From NCBI RefSeq assembly GCF_001969265.1, contig NZ_CP019304.1:3224001-3288000 (forward strand): a DNA stretch of 64,000 bases, written 5' to 3'. Positions 24,749 to 31,615 of the stretch are shown here, in pieces. The translations under genes and the position numbers were made by a program. Numbering within the stretch: position 1 is the first letter of the stretch; every line of letters begins with the position of its first letter. Below the pieces are notes generated by a model. The model saw nothing but the letters and a program-made list of their open reading frames with translations. It did not search any database and was not told the origin of the DNA. The DNA comes from Arthrobacter sp. QXT-31 (GTDB lineage: Bacteria; Actinomycetota; Actinomycetes; Actinomycetales; Micrococcaceae).

Positions 24749-24787
24749 CGAAAACCGCCCCGGGCCGCAGGTCCGGGGCGGTTTTCG
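24749..24787. terminator. Strong bidirectional hairpin terminator
   Basis: CGAAAACCGCCCCGG pairs perfectly over 15 bases with CCGGGGCGGTTTTCG around a 9-base loop, with A and T tracts in both directions. It separates the small peptide gene from the convergent histidine kinase gene. Confidence 0.9.
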
Positions 24788-24794
24788 CTTGGGA

Positions 24795-26561
24795 TCAGTC
24801 CGTTTGTGGTGAGATGGCCGCGTCGTCGCCGCCGGCCTCGTCGTCGTCCGTTTCATCCGCTGGGGGACCGTCCAAGGGGAGCTGCACCGCAACGGTGGTT
24901 CCCTGGCCCAGCGCGGAGGACAGGTCCAGTGAACCGCCATGGCGCCGGACGATATCGTGGGCGATCGCCAGGCCGAGCCCGCTGCCCGGAATGGCCGCGG
25001 AGGAAGCGTTGGACGCCCGGTAGAAACGGGTGAACACCTGCGCGATTTCCTGCTCCGGAATTCCGACGCCGGTGTCCGTGACCTTGACGACGGAGCAGGG
25101 GCTGCCGGCCTGGGACGTGGCGGTCATGAAGCTGATGCTGATCCGGCCGCCGTTCGGGGTGAACTTGATGGCGTTGGCCACGATGTTGGTGAATACCTGC
25201 TCCAGCTGGGCTTCGTCCGCCAGGACCTTCACGTCCTCGTGCGAATCGGCGCCGGTGATGGCCACGTTCCGGGAATCCGCCAGCGGGCGCAGCGCGGCCA
25301 CCACGATCCGCAGGACCTGGCCGAGCTCCACCTGCTTCAGGTTCAGGTTGCCGGAGGTGTCCTGCTGGGAGACCGTGAGCATGTCCTCGATCATCCTCCG
25401 GAGGCGGTCCGAGTTCCTGGAGATGACTTCCATCATGGATTCGATGCCGTGGGGAACGGGGCCTCCTGCGCCGTCACGGATCATGTCCAGGTAGGCGGTG
25501 ATGGAGGTCAGGGGCGTGCGGAGTTCGTGGTTTACCGTGGCCAGGAAGTCTGTCTTGGCCTTGTCCAGCTCGCGAAGCTGCTGCAGCACCTGGAGCTGCG
25601 CGCTGATCAGGTGGCCCTGGATGAGGCTATGGGCGAGATTGCCGGCCACATGCTGGATGAGGGCGATTTCGGCCCTGGTCCAGTCGCGTGCCTTGTCCAG
25701 CTGTGCAATCCAGATGATTCCCAGCGCGGACTCGCCTTCACCCACGGGCAGGGCGACCGAGGCGCGGACGGAGCCCAGGCCGGACCATTTCAGCAGTCCC
25801 TCGGCCAGGGCGGCCGACTGGTCAGACTGGTGCTCCGGCACCGTCTGGTGGTCCGGCACCGTCGGGTAGTCAGGAACGGTGTGGTGGTCCGGAACCGCCA
25901 GGGCTTCGGCGGCCGACCACAGCGAGGTGGTCTGTTCCCGGGCCGCGTCCTCAAGGGTGCCGAGCGTGTCCGGCAGTTTGGCGTGGCCGGGCAGCGACCA
26001 TTGAGCGCTGATCCGCGGCACACGGGAATCCTGGAACGTGGTGAACCAGACGTGGTCCACGCCAAGGGATTCGCCAAAGCCGCGCACCAGGTGGCTGGCC
26101 ATCTGCTGGGGGCTGTTGGTGCCGCGGATGGCGGCGGAGACGTTACGGAGGCTCTCGCGCAGGAACTCGGCTTCCGCCCGGATGCGACGCCGTTCCCGGG
26201 CCCGGCCAATGAGGGTTTCTACCCGGCGGGTGAGTTCCCGGGCCGGAGCGTCGCGGGAGATGTAGTCGGCGATACCCCACAGCTCAAGGCGGGCAAGGTC
26301 GAAGTCGCCGGCCAGGTCCACGAGGAGCAGCACCGGGGTGCCTTCCCACCGGTACCCGTCCGTGAGGGCCGCATCAAGAAGGACGACGGCGGCCTGCCCA
26401 CCTTCCAGCTCCCCGGCGAGGGAGCCGGCGTCGGGCGCCTTGCGGACGGTGAAGCCGGCGTCTTCCAGGACAGACGCCACGGCGTCCAGGCGTGCGGCAT
26501 CGGTGAGCGCGACCACCGCCGCGCGAGGTGCGGAGGGATACTCCGCCGGTGCCTGGACCAT
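24795..26561 (-). CDS. Soluble sensor histidine kinase with receiver-like N-terminus and GAF-like region
   Basis: The 588-residue protein has no membrane helices. Residues 1 to about 115 resemble a receiver domain (VVALTDAARLDAVASVLEDA, VVLLDAAL, ADYISRDAP). A GAF-like region spans about 130-330. A HisKA helix with the phospho-acceptor His in TVNHELRTPL follows, then a HATPase domain with the N box QVFTNIVANAIKFTPNGG and G boxes VTDTGVGIPE and GSGLGLAIAHDIVRRHGG. The C-terminal tail is acidic. The GAF region holds a VPD-type four-fold repeat. No response regulator gene is adjacent; a receiver-only protein exists at 55.7 kb. It is convergent with the peptide gene and divergent from a STAS/SEC14-like gene. 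Confidence 0.88.
   Translation of the reverse strand: MVQAPAEYPSAPRAAVVALTDAARLDAVASVLEDAGFTVRKAPDAGSLAGELEGGQAAVVLLDAALTDGYRWEGTPVLLLVDLAGDFDLARLELWGIADYISRDAPARELTRRVETLIGRARERRRIRAEAEFLRESLRNVSAAIRGTNSPQQMASHLVRGFGESLGVDHVWFTTFQDSRVPRISAQWSLPGHAKLPDTLGTLEDAAREQTTSLWSAAEALAVPDHHTVPDYPTVPDHQTVPEHQSDQSAALAEGLLKWSGLGSVRASVALPVGEGESALGIIWIAQLDKARDWTRAEIALIQHVAGNLAHSLIQGHLISAQLQVLQQLRELDKAKTDFLATVNHELRTPLTSITAYLDMIRDGAGGPVPHGIESMMEVISRNSDRLRRMIEDMLTVSQQDTSGNLNLKQVELGQVLRIVVAALRPLADSRNVAITGADSHEDVKVLADEAQLEQVFTNIVANAIKFTPNGGRISISFMTATSQAGSPCSVVKVTDTGVGIPEQEIAQVFTRFYRASNASSAAIPGSGLGLAIAHDIVRRHGGSLDLSSALGQGTTVAVQLPLDGPPADETDDDEAGGDDAAISPQTD
25824..25895 (-). repeat. Four tandem 18-bp units inside the histidine kinase gene
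   Basis: The units encode VPDHHT, VPDYPT, VPDHQT and VPEHQS in frame. They interrupt the GAF-like region after AAEALA and could vary in copy number between strains. Confidence 0.85.
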
Positions 26562-26657
26562 GTGCCCCCTGTGTTGCGAGTGCCTGTTGAGGCTACCGTG
26601 ATTTTGGACTCACATTATCAGTAGGCAGGCGGGGGTCGCGTCCCGGAGGGATGTACC

Positions 26658-27071
26658 GTGATACTTGTCCACGCTAGCCCACTGCGGAGGTTTGAATTGA
26701 ATTCCAACAGCACCGGACGCAACACGCTGTTCGACTTGGAATTGGATGCCGAAGGCGTGCTGCGGCTGACGTGGGCGAGGGACGCCAGCATTACCGAGGC
26801 GGACGCCGAGGCTGCCATGGAGCAGGTGAACGTGCTCTCCGGCGACAGCCGGCACCCCATGATCGTGGACATGGCCACCACTGCTGATGTGAGCCGCGGA
26901 GCCCGTGCTGTTTTTGGCCGTCCTTGCCAGGCTTCGAGGATTGCGCTGCTGGGTTCATCGCCGGTGGACCGGGTGCTTGCAAACTTCTTTCTCGGCCTCA
27001 ACAAGCTCCCGTGCCCCACGAGGTTCTTCACGGACCGGACCGAGGCACTCTCCTGGCTGAAGGCCCGGTAG
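26658..27071 (+). CDS. STAS/SEC14-like protein, paralogue of the one at 22.9 kb
   Basis: The 137-residue product contains LFDLELDAEGVLRLTWARDA, then MIVDMATTADVSRGARAVFG and RIALLGSSPVDRVLANFFLG with TRFFTDRTEALSWLK. The second half matches the protein at 22.9 kb, including SPVDR and the FTD-AL-WL ending. GTG 26658 follows GGAGGG by seven bases; TTG 26697 follows another GGAGG by six and is equally plausible, giving 124 residues. Divergent from the histidine kinase gene, which suggests a signalling role; the ligand is unknown. Confidence 0.75.
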   Translation: MILVHASPLRRFELNSNSTGRNTLFDLELDAEGVLRLTWARDASITEADAEAAMEQVNVLSGDSRHPMIVDMATTADVSRGARAVFGRPCQASRIALLGSSPVDRVLANFFLGLNKLPCPTRFFTDRTEALSWLKAR

Positions 27072-27123
27072 TTCCCGGCCATCTTCGGTCCCGGGGCCGC
27101 TCGGTTCAGCGGGCCTTTCCCTT

Positions 27124-27933
27124 TCAGCGGGCCTGGAGCACGGCGAAGTAGCCCGGGATCTGTTCCGGGTGGTTGGCGGATGTGAGGGGCCGGGTCTCAA
27201 GGGTCACCGCCCCGTCTTCCACCACATCCCAGCTGGCCTCGGGAAACGCCCGCCTGCGCTGCTCGGCTCCGAAACGCCCGGGAATCGGTAGCGCGCGGAT
27301 GGCCCTCTCCAAAGGCCCGGGGATGGACTGCAGGGTGGCTCCGAGGTGGCTGACGTACTGGACCGGGTTCCCGCGGAAGTCGGTCTCGGCCAGGAACACA
27401 CGGCCCCGCCTGCCCACGAGCGTATGCAGCTGCGCGGCGAGGGCCGCCTGCGCCGGCCTCTTGAGTACGTGCAGGACGCCCCGGATGAAGATGTTGGCTT
27501 CGCCGGGGAACCCGGCCCCAGCCAGGGCATCGGTCACGGCGCGGACGCCAGCGGGTGCTGTCATGTCGGCCGCGATGTAGGTGACCCGCTCCGTTCCGTC
27601 TGATTCCGCGGCTGCGCGGGCAACGGCGTTTGCTGACACGTCCACCCCCAGGACATGCGGAAAGTAGGGGGCAAGAGCGCGGGTGTAGACGCCGCTGCCG
27701 CATCCGACGTCGACGAGCGGAAGGCTGGGGTCCAGCTGCCGCGTCAGGTGCTCCAGATATGCCTGCAGCTCGTGGTCGCTGCCGGAATCCCAGAGCACGT
27801 CGCCGCCGGCCCCGGTCGCCCTGACGTTGCCCCAGTACTGGTCCCAGGCTACGCGCGGGTCCTTCGGCGCGTTGGAGGACAGCTTCACCAGTTTCGGGAG
27901 CAGCAGGTATTTCTTGAGCGCCGGGAGCATCAT
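27124..27933 (-). CDS. Class I SAM-dependent methyltransferase
   Basis: The 269-residue protein has motif I LVDVGCGSGVYTRALA, followed by the acidic strand end VLGVDVS, YIAADM (motif II region) and NIFIRGVLHVL (motif III-IV region), all signs of a Rossmann-fold methyltransferase. The N-terminus KDPRVAWDQYWGNVRATG is found in actinobacterial methyltransferases of unknown substrate. The start at ATG ATG 27933 is unsupported by a clear ribosome site. It is convergent with the STAS-like gene and separated from the S9 peptidase gene by two family A palindromes. Confidence 0.82.
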   Translation of the reverse strand: MMLPALKKYLLLPKLVKLSSNAPKDPRVAWDQYWGNVRATGAGGDVLWDSGSDHELQAYLEHLTRQLDPSLPLVDVGCGSGVYTRALAPYFPHVLGVDVSANAVARAAAESDGTERVTYIAADMTAPAGVRAVTDALAGAGFPGEANIFIRGVLHVLKRPAQAALAAQLHTLVGRRGRVFLAETDFRGNPVQYVSHLGATLQSIPGPLERAIRALPIPGRFGAEQRRRAFPEASWDVVEDGAVTLETRPLTSANHPEQIPGYFAVLQAR

Positions 27934-28020
27934 TCAAATATATGTTGCCCGGAGCACAGTCCAGTCCTCAGCCCGAAGCGTTACGGGAGAGAGCCGCCGT
28001 CGTTCTTTCCCAAGTCCCAA

Positions 28021-28078
28021 TCGATTGCTCCGTAGGTGCCCTTATTAGGCGTCAAAAGGTCACCTACGGAGCAATCGA
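28021..28078. repeat. Palindromic intergenic element, family A (copy 2)
   Basis: Arms TCGATTGCTCCGTAGGTG and CACCTACGGAGCAATCGA are perfectly complementary over 18 bases. The loop again has CTTATTAGG and CAAAA. The stretch 27934-28020 before it shows no gene. Unlike copies 1 and 3 it does not follow an intact gene, but it abuts a copy of the 3' end of the S9 peptidase gene. Confidence 0.8.
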
Positions 28079-28082
28079 TGGT

Positions 28083-28106
28083 TTATTTGAGCCCGGCGCC
28101 TGGCAC
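28083..28106 (-). pseudogene. Remnant copy of the 3' end of the S9 peptidase gene
   Basis: On the minus strand the sequence reads PGAGLK then TAA, the same final residues as the intact peptidase, which ends PGAGLK-TAG at 28282. Both copies are followed by CGATGG-type sequence (the complement CCATCGA) and then a family A palindrome. Upstream of about 24 bases the match fades. It is probably left by a duplication that carried the element together with its flank. The rest of the interval to 28215 shows no gene. Confidence 0.45.
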
Positions 28107-28215
28107 CGGTACTGTCCTGCCGTTGTCGCCGTTGCCTGTTCGTTCCGGCGCATTACCAAAAAAGGCCGCTGACCCGGGCGGGCAGGTGGCCGAATTTGGC
28201 AAATCGGTGCGAAAC

Positions 28216-28280
28216 CCCGTCGAATGCTCCGTAACGGCCCTTCTGAGCGTTAAAAAGGGCCTTTACGGAGCAGTCGATGG
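28216..28280. repeat. Palindromic intergenic element, family A (copy 3)
   Basis: Arms AATGCTCCGTAA-GGCCC and GGGCC-TTTACGGAGCA pair with one mismatch region around TTCTGAGCGTTAAAAA. It starts one base after the S9 peptidase stop on the transcribed strand, so it is well placed as a terminator. Confidence 0.75.
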
Positions 28281-28281
28281 C

Positions 28282-30522
28282 CTACTTGAGCCCGGCGCCG
28301 GGCAGCAGTTCCGTGGCACCCAGCGAATCGGCGATGAAACCGTAGTCCCAAGCGCGCTCCCGCCACTGCACGTAGCGGCCGGAAGCCCCACCGTGGCCGC
28401 CGTCCATCTCGATTTTCATGAGGATGGGTTCGCTGCCCGTGGTTTTGTTGCGCAGTTCCTGCACCCACTTGGCCGGCTCGACGTAGAGCACCCGGGTGTC
28501 GTTGAAGGACGTGACCGCAGCGATCTTCGGGTAAGCGACCTCGCGGACGTTCTCGTAGGGTGTGTAGGACTTCATGTACCGGTACACCTCGGGATCGGTA
28601 ATGGGATTGCCCCATTCCTCCCATTCGAGGGCCGACAGCGGCAGCTCCGGATCCAGGATGCTCGTGAGGGGATCCACGAACGGAACCTGCGCCACGACCG
28701 CGGCGTATTTCTCCGGGGCGAGGTTGGCCACGGCGCCCATGAGCAGGCCGCCGGCGGAACCGCCCAGCGCGGCAATCCGGTCCGGCGCAACCCAGCCGGA
28801 CTGCGCCAGCCAATCGGTGGCGGCTATGAAGTCCGTGAACGTGTTTTTCTTGCTGAGCTTTTTGCCGTCCTCGTACCAATGCCGGCCGAGCTCGCCGCCG
28901 CCTCGGATGTGGGCAATGACGAACACGATTCCGCGGTCCAGCAGGGAAAGCCGTGCGATGCCGAAGCCCGGGTCCATGCTCAGCTCATAGGAGCCGTAGC
29001 CGTAGACCAGGCCTGCCGCCGTCGAGTCCTGGTTGACGGACTTGTGCCGCAGTACCGACAGCGGGATACGGGTGCCGTCGCTGGCCACTGCCCATTCCCG
29101 GGTGGCCACATAGTCCGCGGAATCGTAGCCGCCCAGCACCGGGCTTTCCTTGCGGAGAAGCAGTTCCCCGGCGGGCTGCTCCGGGGTGGGCAGGACGAAG
29201 TCGTACACGCGCGAGGGCGTGAAGTAAGAGGTGTAGCCGAGCCGGATCACGGGCGCCTCATAGTCGGAACCGCCAACCCCTGCGGTGTACAGCTCCTCGT
29301 CAAACGCCGGTTCCACCGGAGCCTGCTGCGAAGCGGTTCCCAGCCCGGACAGCCCCATCACCTGGACCCGCTCAATGGTGTCCTTCCGGATCGAGACCAC
29401 GAGGTGGGTGGCGGTGACCCCCGCCCCGTTGACCCGGACGTCGTCGGAATGTTCGACGACGGTGGTCCACTGCTGCTCGGACAGTGGCTTGGACAGTTCG
29501 GCCGGGTCCACCAGCGAAACCATCGAGTTCACGGCATTGCGGTTGTGGGTGAGGAGGATGCGTTCGGTCTTCTGGCCGTCGGGGCCCTCGAGCAGGAACG
29601 GTTCGGCCTCGTAGAGCACGCGCTCATTGCGGGAAATCACCGTGGAGAGGCCGCCGGCGGGATCGTCAAAGCGCATCAGGCGCGTCTCGCTGTACTCAGA
29701 GCAGCCGATGCCCAGCACGAGGTAACGGCGGTCTGCGGAGAGCTCAAAGCCCAGCCACATGGCGGCGTCGTCCTCCTGGTAAACCACCTCATCGTCGGTG
29801 ACGGGAGTGCCCAGGACGTGGGACTTCACCTGGTACGGCCGCCAGGAGTCATCCACCACCGTGTAGAAAATGCGGGTGCCGTCCGGGGAGAAGGACACCC
29901 CGTAGAAGACGTTCTCGATGACATCCGGCAGCAGTTCGCCGGTCCGCAGGTCCTTGATCCGCAGCGTGAACCGCTCGTCGCCCGCGTTGTCCACCGCGTA
30001 CGCGTAAAGGTTTCCGTCGATGGTGACGGCCGTGCCGCCCACGGAGAAGAACGGCTTGCCTTCAGCCTCGACATTGCCGTCCAGCAGGACCTCCTCGCCG
30101 GGGATTTCGACGCCGGCCTCCACCGCCGGCGGGGTCCAGTCCGCCACCGGGTTGCCCGTGTTTTGGGCGCGGACCCGGCACTGGATGCCGTATTCCTTCC
30201 CTTCGACGGAGCGGCTGAAGTACCACCAGCCGTCCTTGCGGTTGGGAACGGACAGGTCTGTCTCTTTGGTCCGGCCCTTGATCTCCTGGAAGATGGCCTC
30301 GCGCAGCGGTTCCTGGTGGGCTGTGAGGGCTTCCTGGTAGGCGTTTTCTGCCTTCAGGTGTGCCACGACCTCCTCGGACTCCTTGTCCCGCAGCCATTCG
30401 TACTGGTCCACGAAGATGTCCCCGTGGTGCGTGCGCTGGGTGGGCACCCGCTTGGCGACGGGAGGCCCGGGCGTGGCAGCGGCGGGGGAACTTGCGGGTT
30501 GCTGCAGGGAAGTGTGGGTCAT
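28282..30522 (-). CDS. S9-family serine peptidase (oligopeptidase B type)
   Basis: The 746-residue protein has the two parts of prolyl oligopeptidases. An N-terminal beta-propeller (about residues 80-440) contains the opening HGDIFVDQYEWLRDKES. The C-terminal alpha/beta hydrolase has the nucleophile Ser in ALGGSAGGLLMG, the charged RGGGELGRHWYEDG segment and the catalytic His in DGGHGGASGR. The family cleaves short peptides in the cytosol; oligopeptidase B prefers Lys/Arg. No signal peptide is seen. GAGGGA stands immediately before the ATG. It is monocistronic and ends at a palindromic element. Confidence 0.92.
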   Translation of the reverse strand: MTHTSLQQPASSPAAATPGPPVAKRVPTQRTHHGDIFVDQYEWLRDKESEEVVAHLKAENAYQEALTAHQEPLREAIFQEIKGRTKETDLSVPNRKDGWWYFSRSVEGKEYGIQCRVRAQNTGNPVADWTPPAVEAGVEIPGEEVLLDGNVEAEGKPFFSVGGTAVTIDGNLYAYAVDNAGDERFTLRIKDLRTGELLPDVIENVFYGVSFSPDGTRIFYTVVDDSWRPYQVKSHVLGTPVTDDEVVYQEDDAAMWLGFELSADRRYLVLGIGCSEYSETRLMRFDDPAGGLSTVISRNERVLYEAEPFLLEGPDGQKTERILLTHNRNAVNSMVSLVDPAELSKPLSEQQWTTVVEHSDDVRVNGAGVTATHLVVSIRKDTIERVQVMGLSGLGTASQQAPVEPAFDEELYTAGVGGSDYEAPVIRLGYTSYFTPSRVYDFVLPTPEQPAGELLLRKESPVLGGYDSADYVATREWAVASDGTRIPLSVLRHKSVNQDSTAAGLVYGYGSYELSMDPGFGIARLSLLDRGIVFVIAHIRGGGELGRHWYEDGKKLSKKNTFTDFIAATDWLAQSGWVAPDRIAALGGSAGGLLMGAVANLAPEKYAAVVAQVPFVDPLTSILDPELPLSALEWEEWGNPITDPEVYRYMKSYTPYENVREVAYPKIAAVTSFNDTRVLYVEPAKWVQELRNKTTGSEPILMKIEMDGGHGGASGRYVQWRERAWDYGFIADSLGATELLPGAGLK

Positions 30523-30715
30523 TCCCTCAATATATAGAGCCGCCCTGACATTTGGGCCGCCGTTCGCTACCGGGGGAGTCCGCTGCCGGGGGGAGAGGGC
30601 GGCTTTCTTACGCGTCGCGGACGCCCTTCCCGGCCCCTGTCCCCGTTCCGGCGCCGGGCGTATGCTGAACTCGCGTCAGCAATAAGGAACCCACAAGAGC
30701 CTTCGAGGGGGAAGC

Positions 30716-30898
30716 ATGACCATCCCGCCAGTCCACGAGCCAGAGCCGTTCCCGCCGGAGCCCGGTCCCGATCCCATGCGGCCGGACCCGTCCCGCCCCG
30801 CACCGCCGAACCCCATTCCCACGCCCGAACCGCCGGGCCCGCTGCCGGTGCCCGACCCCGGTCCCGAGCCGCTGCGGCCAGACCCGACCAGGAGTTAG
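30716..30898 (+). CDS. 60-residue proline-rich protein
   Basis: ATG 30716 follows GAGGGGGAAG, a strong ribosome site, and TATGCT at 30661 could be a -10 box. The protein is 27 Pro in 60 residues, with Pro-Glu-Pro and Pro-Asp-Pro runs (for example PEPFPPEPGPDPMRPDP) and no hydrophobic segment, Cys or Trp. It is probably an extended, acidic, unfolded peptide. I do not recognise a family. A perfect hairpin terminator follows, and gene length, ribosome site and terminator together argue that it is real. Confidence 0.6.
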   Translation: MTIPPVHEPEPFPPEPGPDPMRPDPSRPAPPNPIPTPEPPGPLPVPDPGPEPLRPDPTRS

Positions 30899-30963
30899 CC
30901 GGCCCCACCGGAGCGGGCGGCCCCCGGACTCTGCGCCGCCGTCGAACGGTCGAAGGAGACCAA

Positions 30964-31004
30964 AATGGCCCGGGGACGCTGAATCCACGCGTCCCCGGGC
31001 CATT
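30964..31004. terminator. Hairpin terminator after the proline-rich gene
   Basis: AATGGCCCGGGGACGC pairs over 16 bases with GCGTCCCCGGGCCATT around a nine-base loop. A short A tract precedes it and no long T tract follows on the plus strand. The remaining stretch to 31180 holds only the leader of the next gene. Confidence 0.75.
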
Positions 31005-31180
31005 CGCATGTCCGCGGACCGTCCCCAGTGTCTGCGGACCAGGCGCGCGTCCCCGGCCCGGCCGATAAGTCCTGAAAGTCCCATTTCTGAAACATTTGGA
31101 ATTTTCCTGTTACCTGAGTCACATGCACGCTAGGGTTATACCCGGTCGCAGCGTCGCGGCCGCGCATGAGGGGAGAAGTT

Positions 31181-31519
31181 TTGAACCAGAAGCTCAAGGT
31201 ACTGGTCCGCGTGGATCTTGACTGCGGCGAGGCTCAGGTCGCCGCCCAGGGTCACGTAACCGCCCAAAGCATCCAAGCTCTTTACGTCGTTATGAAGCGC
31301 GCCAACCACCTTCGCCAGGGCCTGCAGCTCGTCGTCGATGTCAGCCACGCCCGCGTGGAGCCCGTCGCACTCGAGCAGCTGCAGGAATGCTCCAAAACGC
31401 ACCACCTGCCGCGTTCCATTGATCCGCAGCAGTCCGAATGCAACGTCCGCGTCCTGGCTCCGGCCCACGCGGGCACGGGCGCCGGAGCGCGCCGCTTCCC
31501 GGTGGCAGCGGCTGCCTAG
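31181..31519 (+). CDS. Small STAS-like hypothetical protein
   Basis: I place the start at TTG 31181 because GGGGAGAAG lies just before it; ATG 31166 has no ribosome site. The 112-residue product starts LNQKLKVLVRVDLDCGEAQ and shows a strand-helix-strand order (GHVTAQSIQALYVVMKRANH, LQLVVDVSHARVEPVALEQL) similar to STAS anti-sigma antagonists, without the usual Ser phosphorylation motif. The tail is Ala/Gly-rich. It may be one more of the STAS-type proteins in this segment, but the similarity is weak. Confidence 0.55.
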   Translation: MNQKLKVLVRVDLDCGEAQVAAQGHVTAQSIQALYVVMKRANHLRQGLQLVVDVSHARVEPVALEQLQECSKTHHLPRSIDPQQSECNVRVLAPAHAGTGAGARRFPVAAAA

Positions 31520-31547
31520 GGGTTTGCATATTTATCTGAAGTGAACA

Positions 31548-31593
31548 CGCACTGAGGCCCCGGACTCCCTTTGGAGTCCGGGGCCTCAGTGCG
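31548..31593. terminator. Bidirectional terminator between the STAS-like gene and ctaD
   Basis: CGCACTGAGGCCCCGGACTCC pairs perfectly with its complement ending CAGTGCG around a four-base loop. The stem of about 21 bases is one of the longest in the window. It separates two convergent genes. Confidence 0.85.
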
Positions 31594-31615
31594 TGTGGAA
31601 GCCGGCCGGCTGGCG

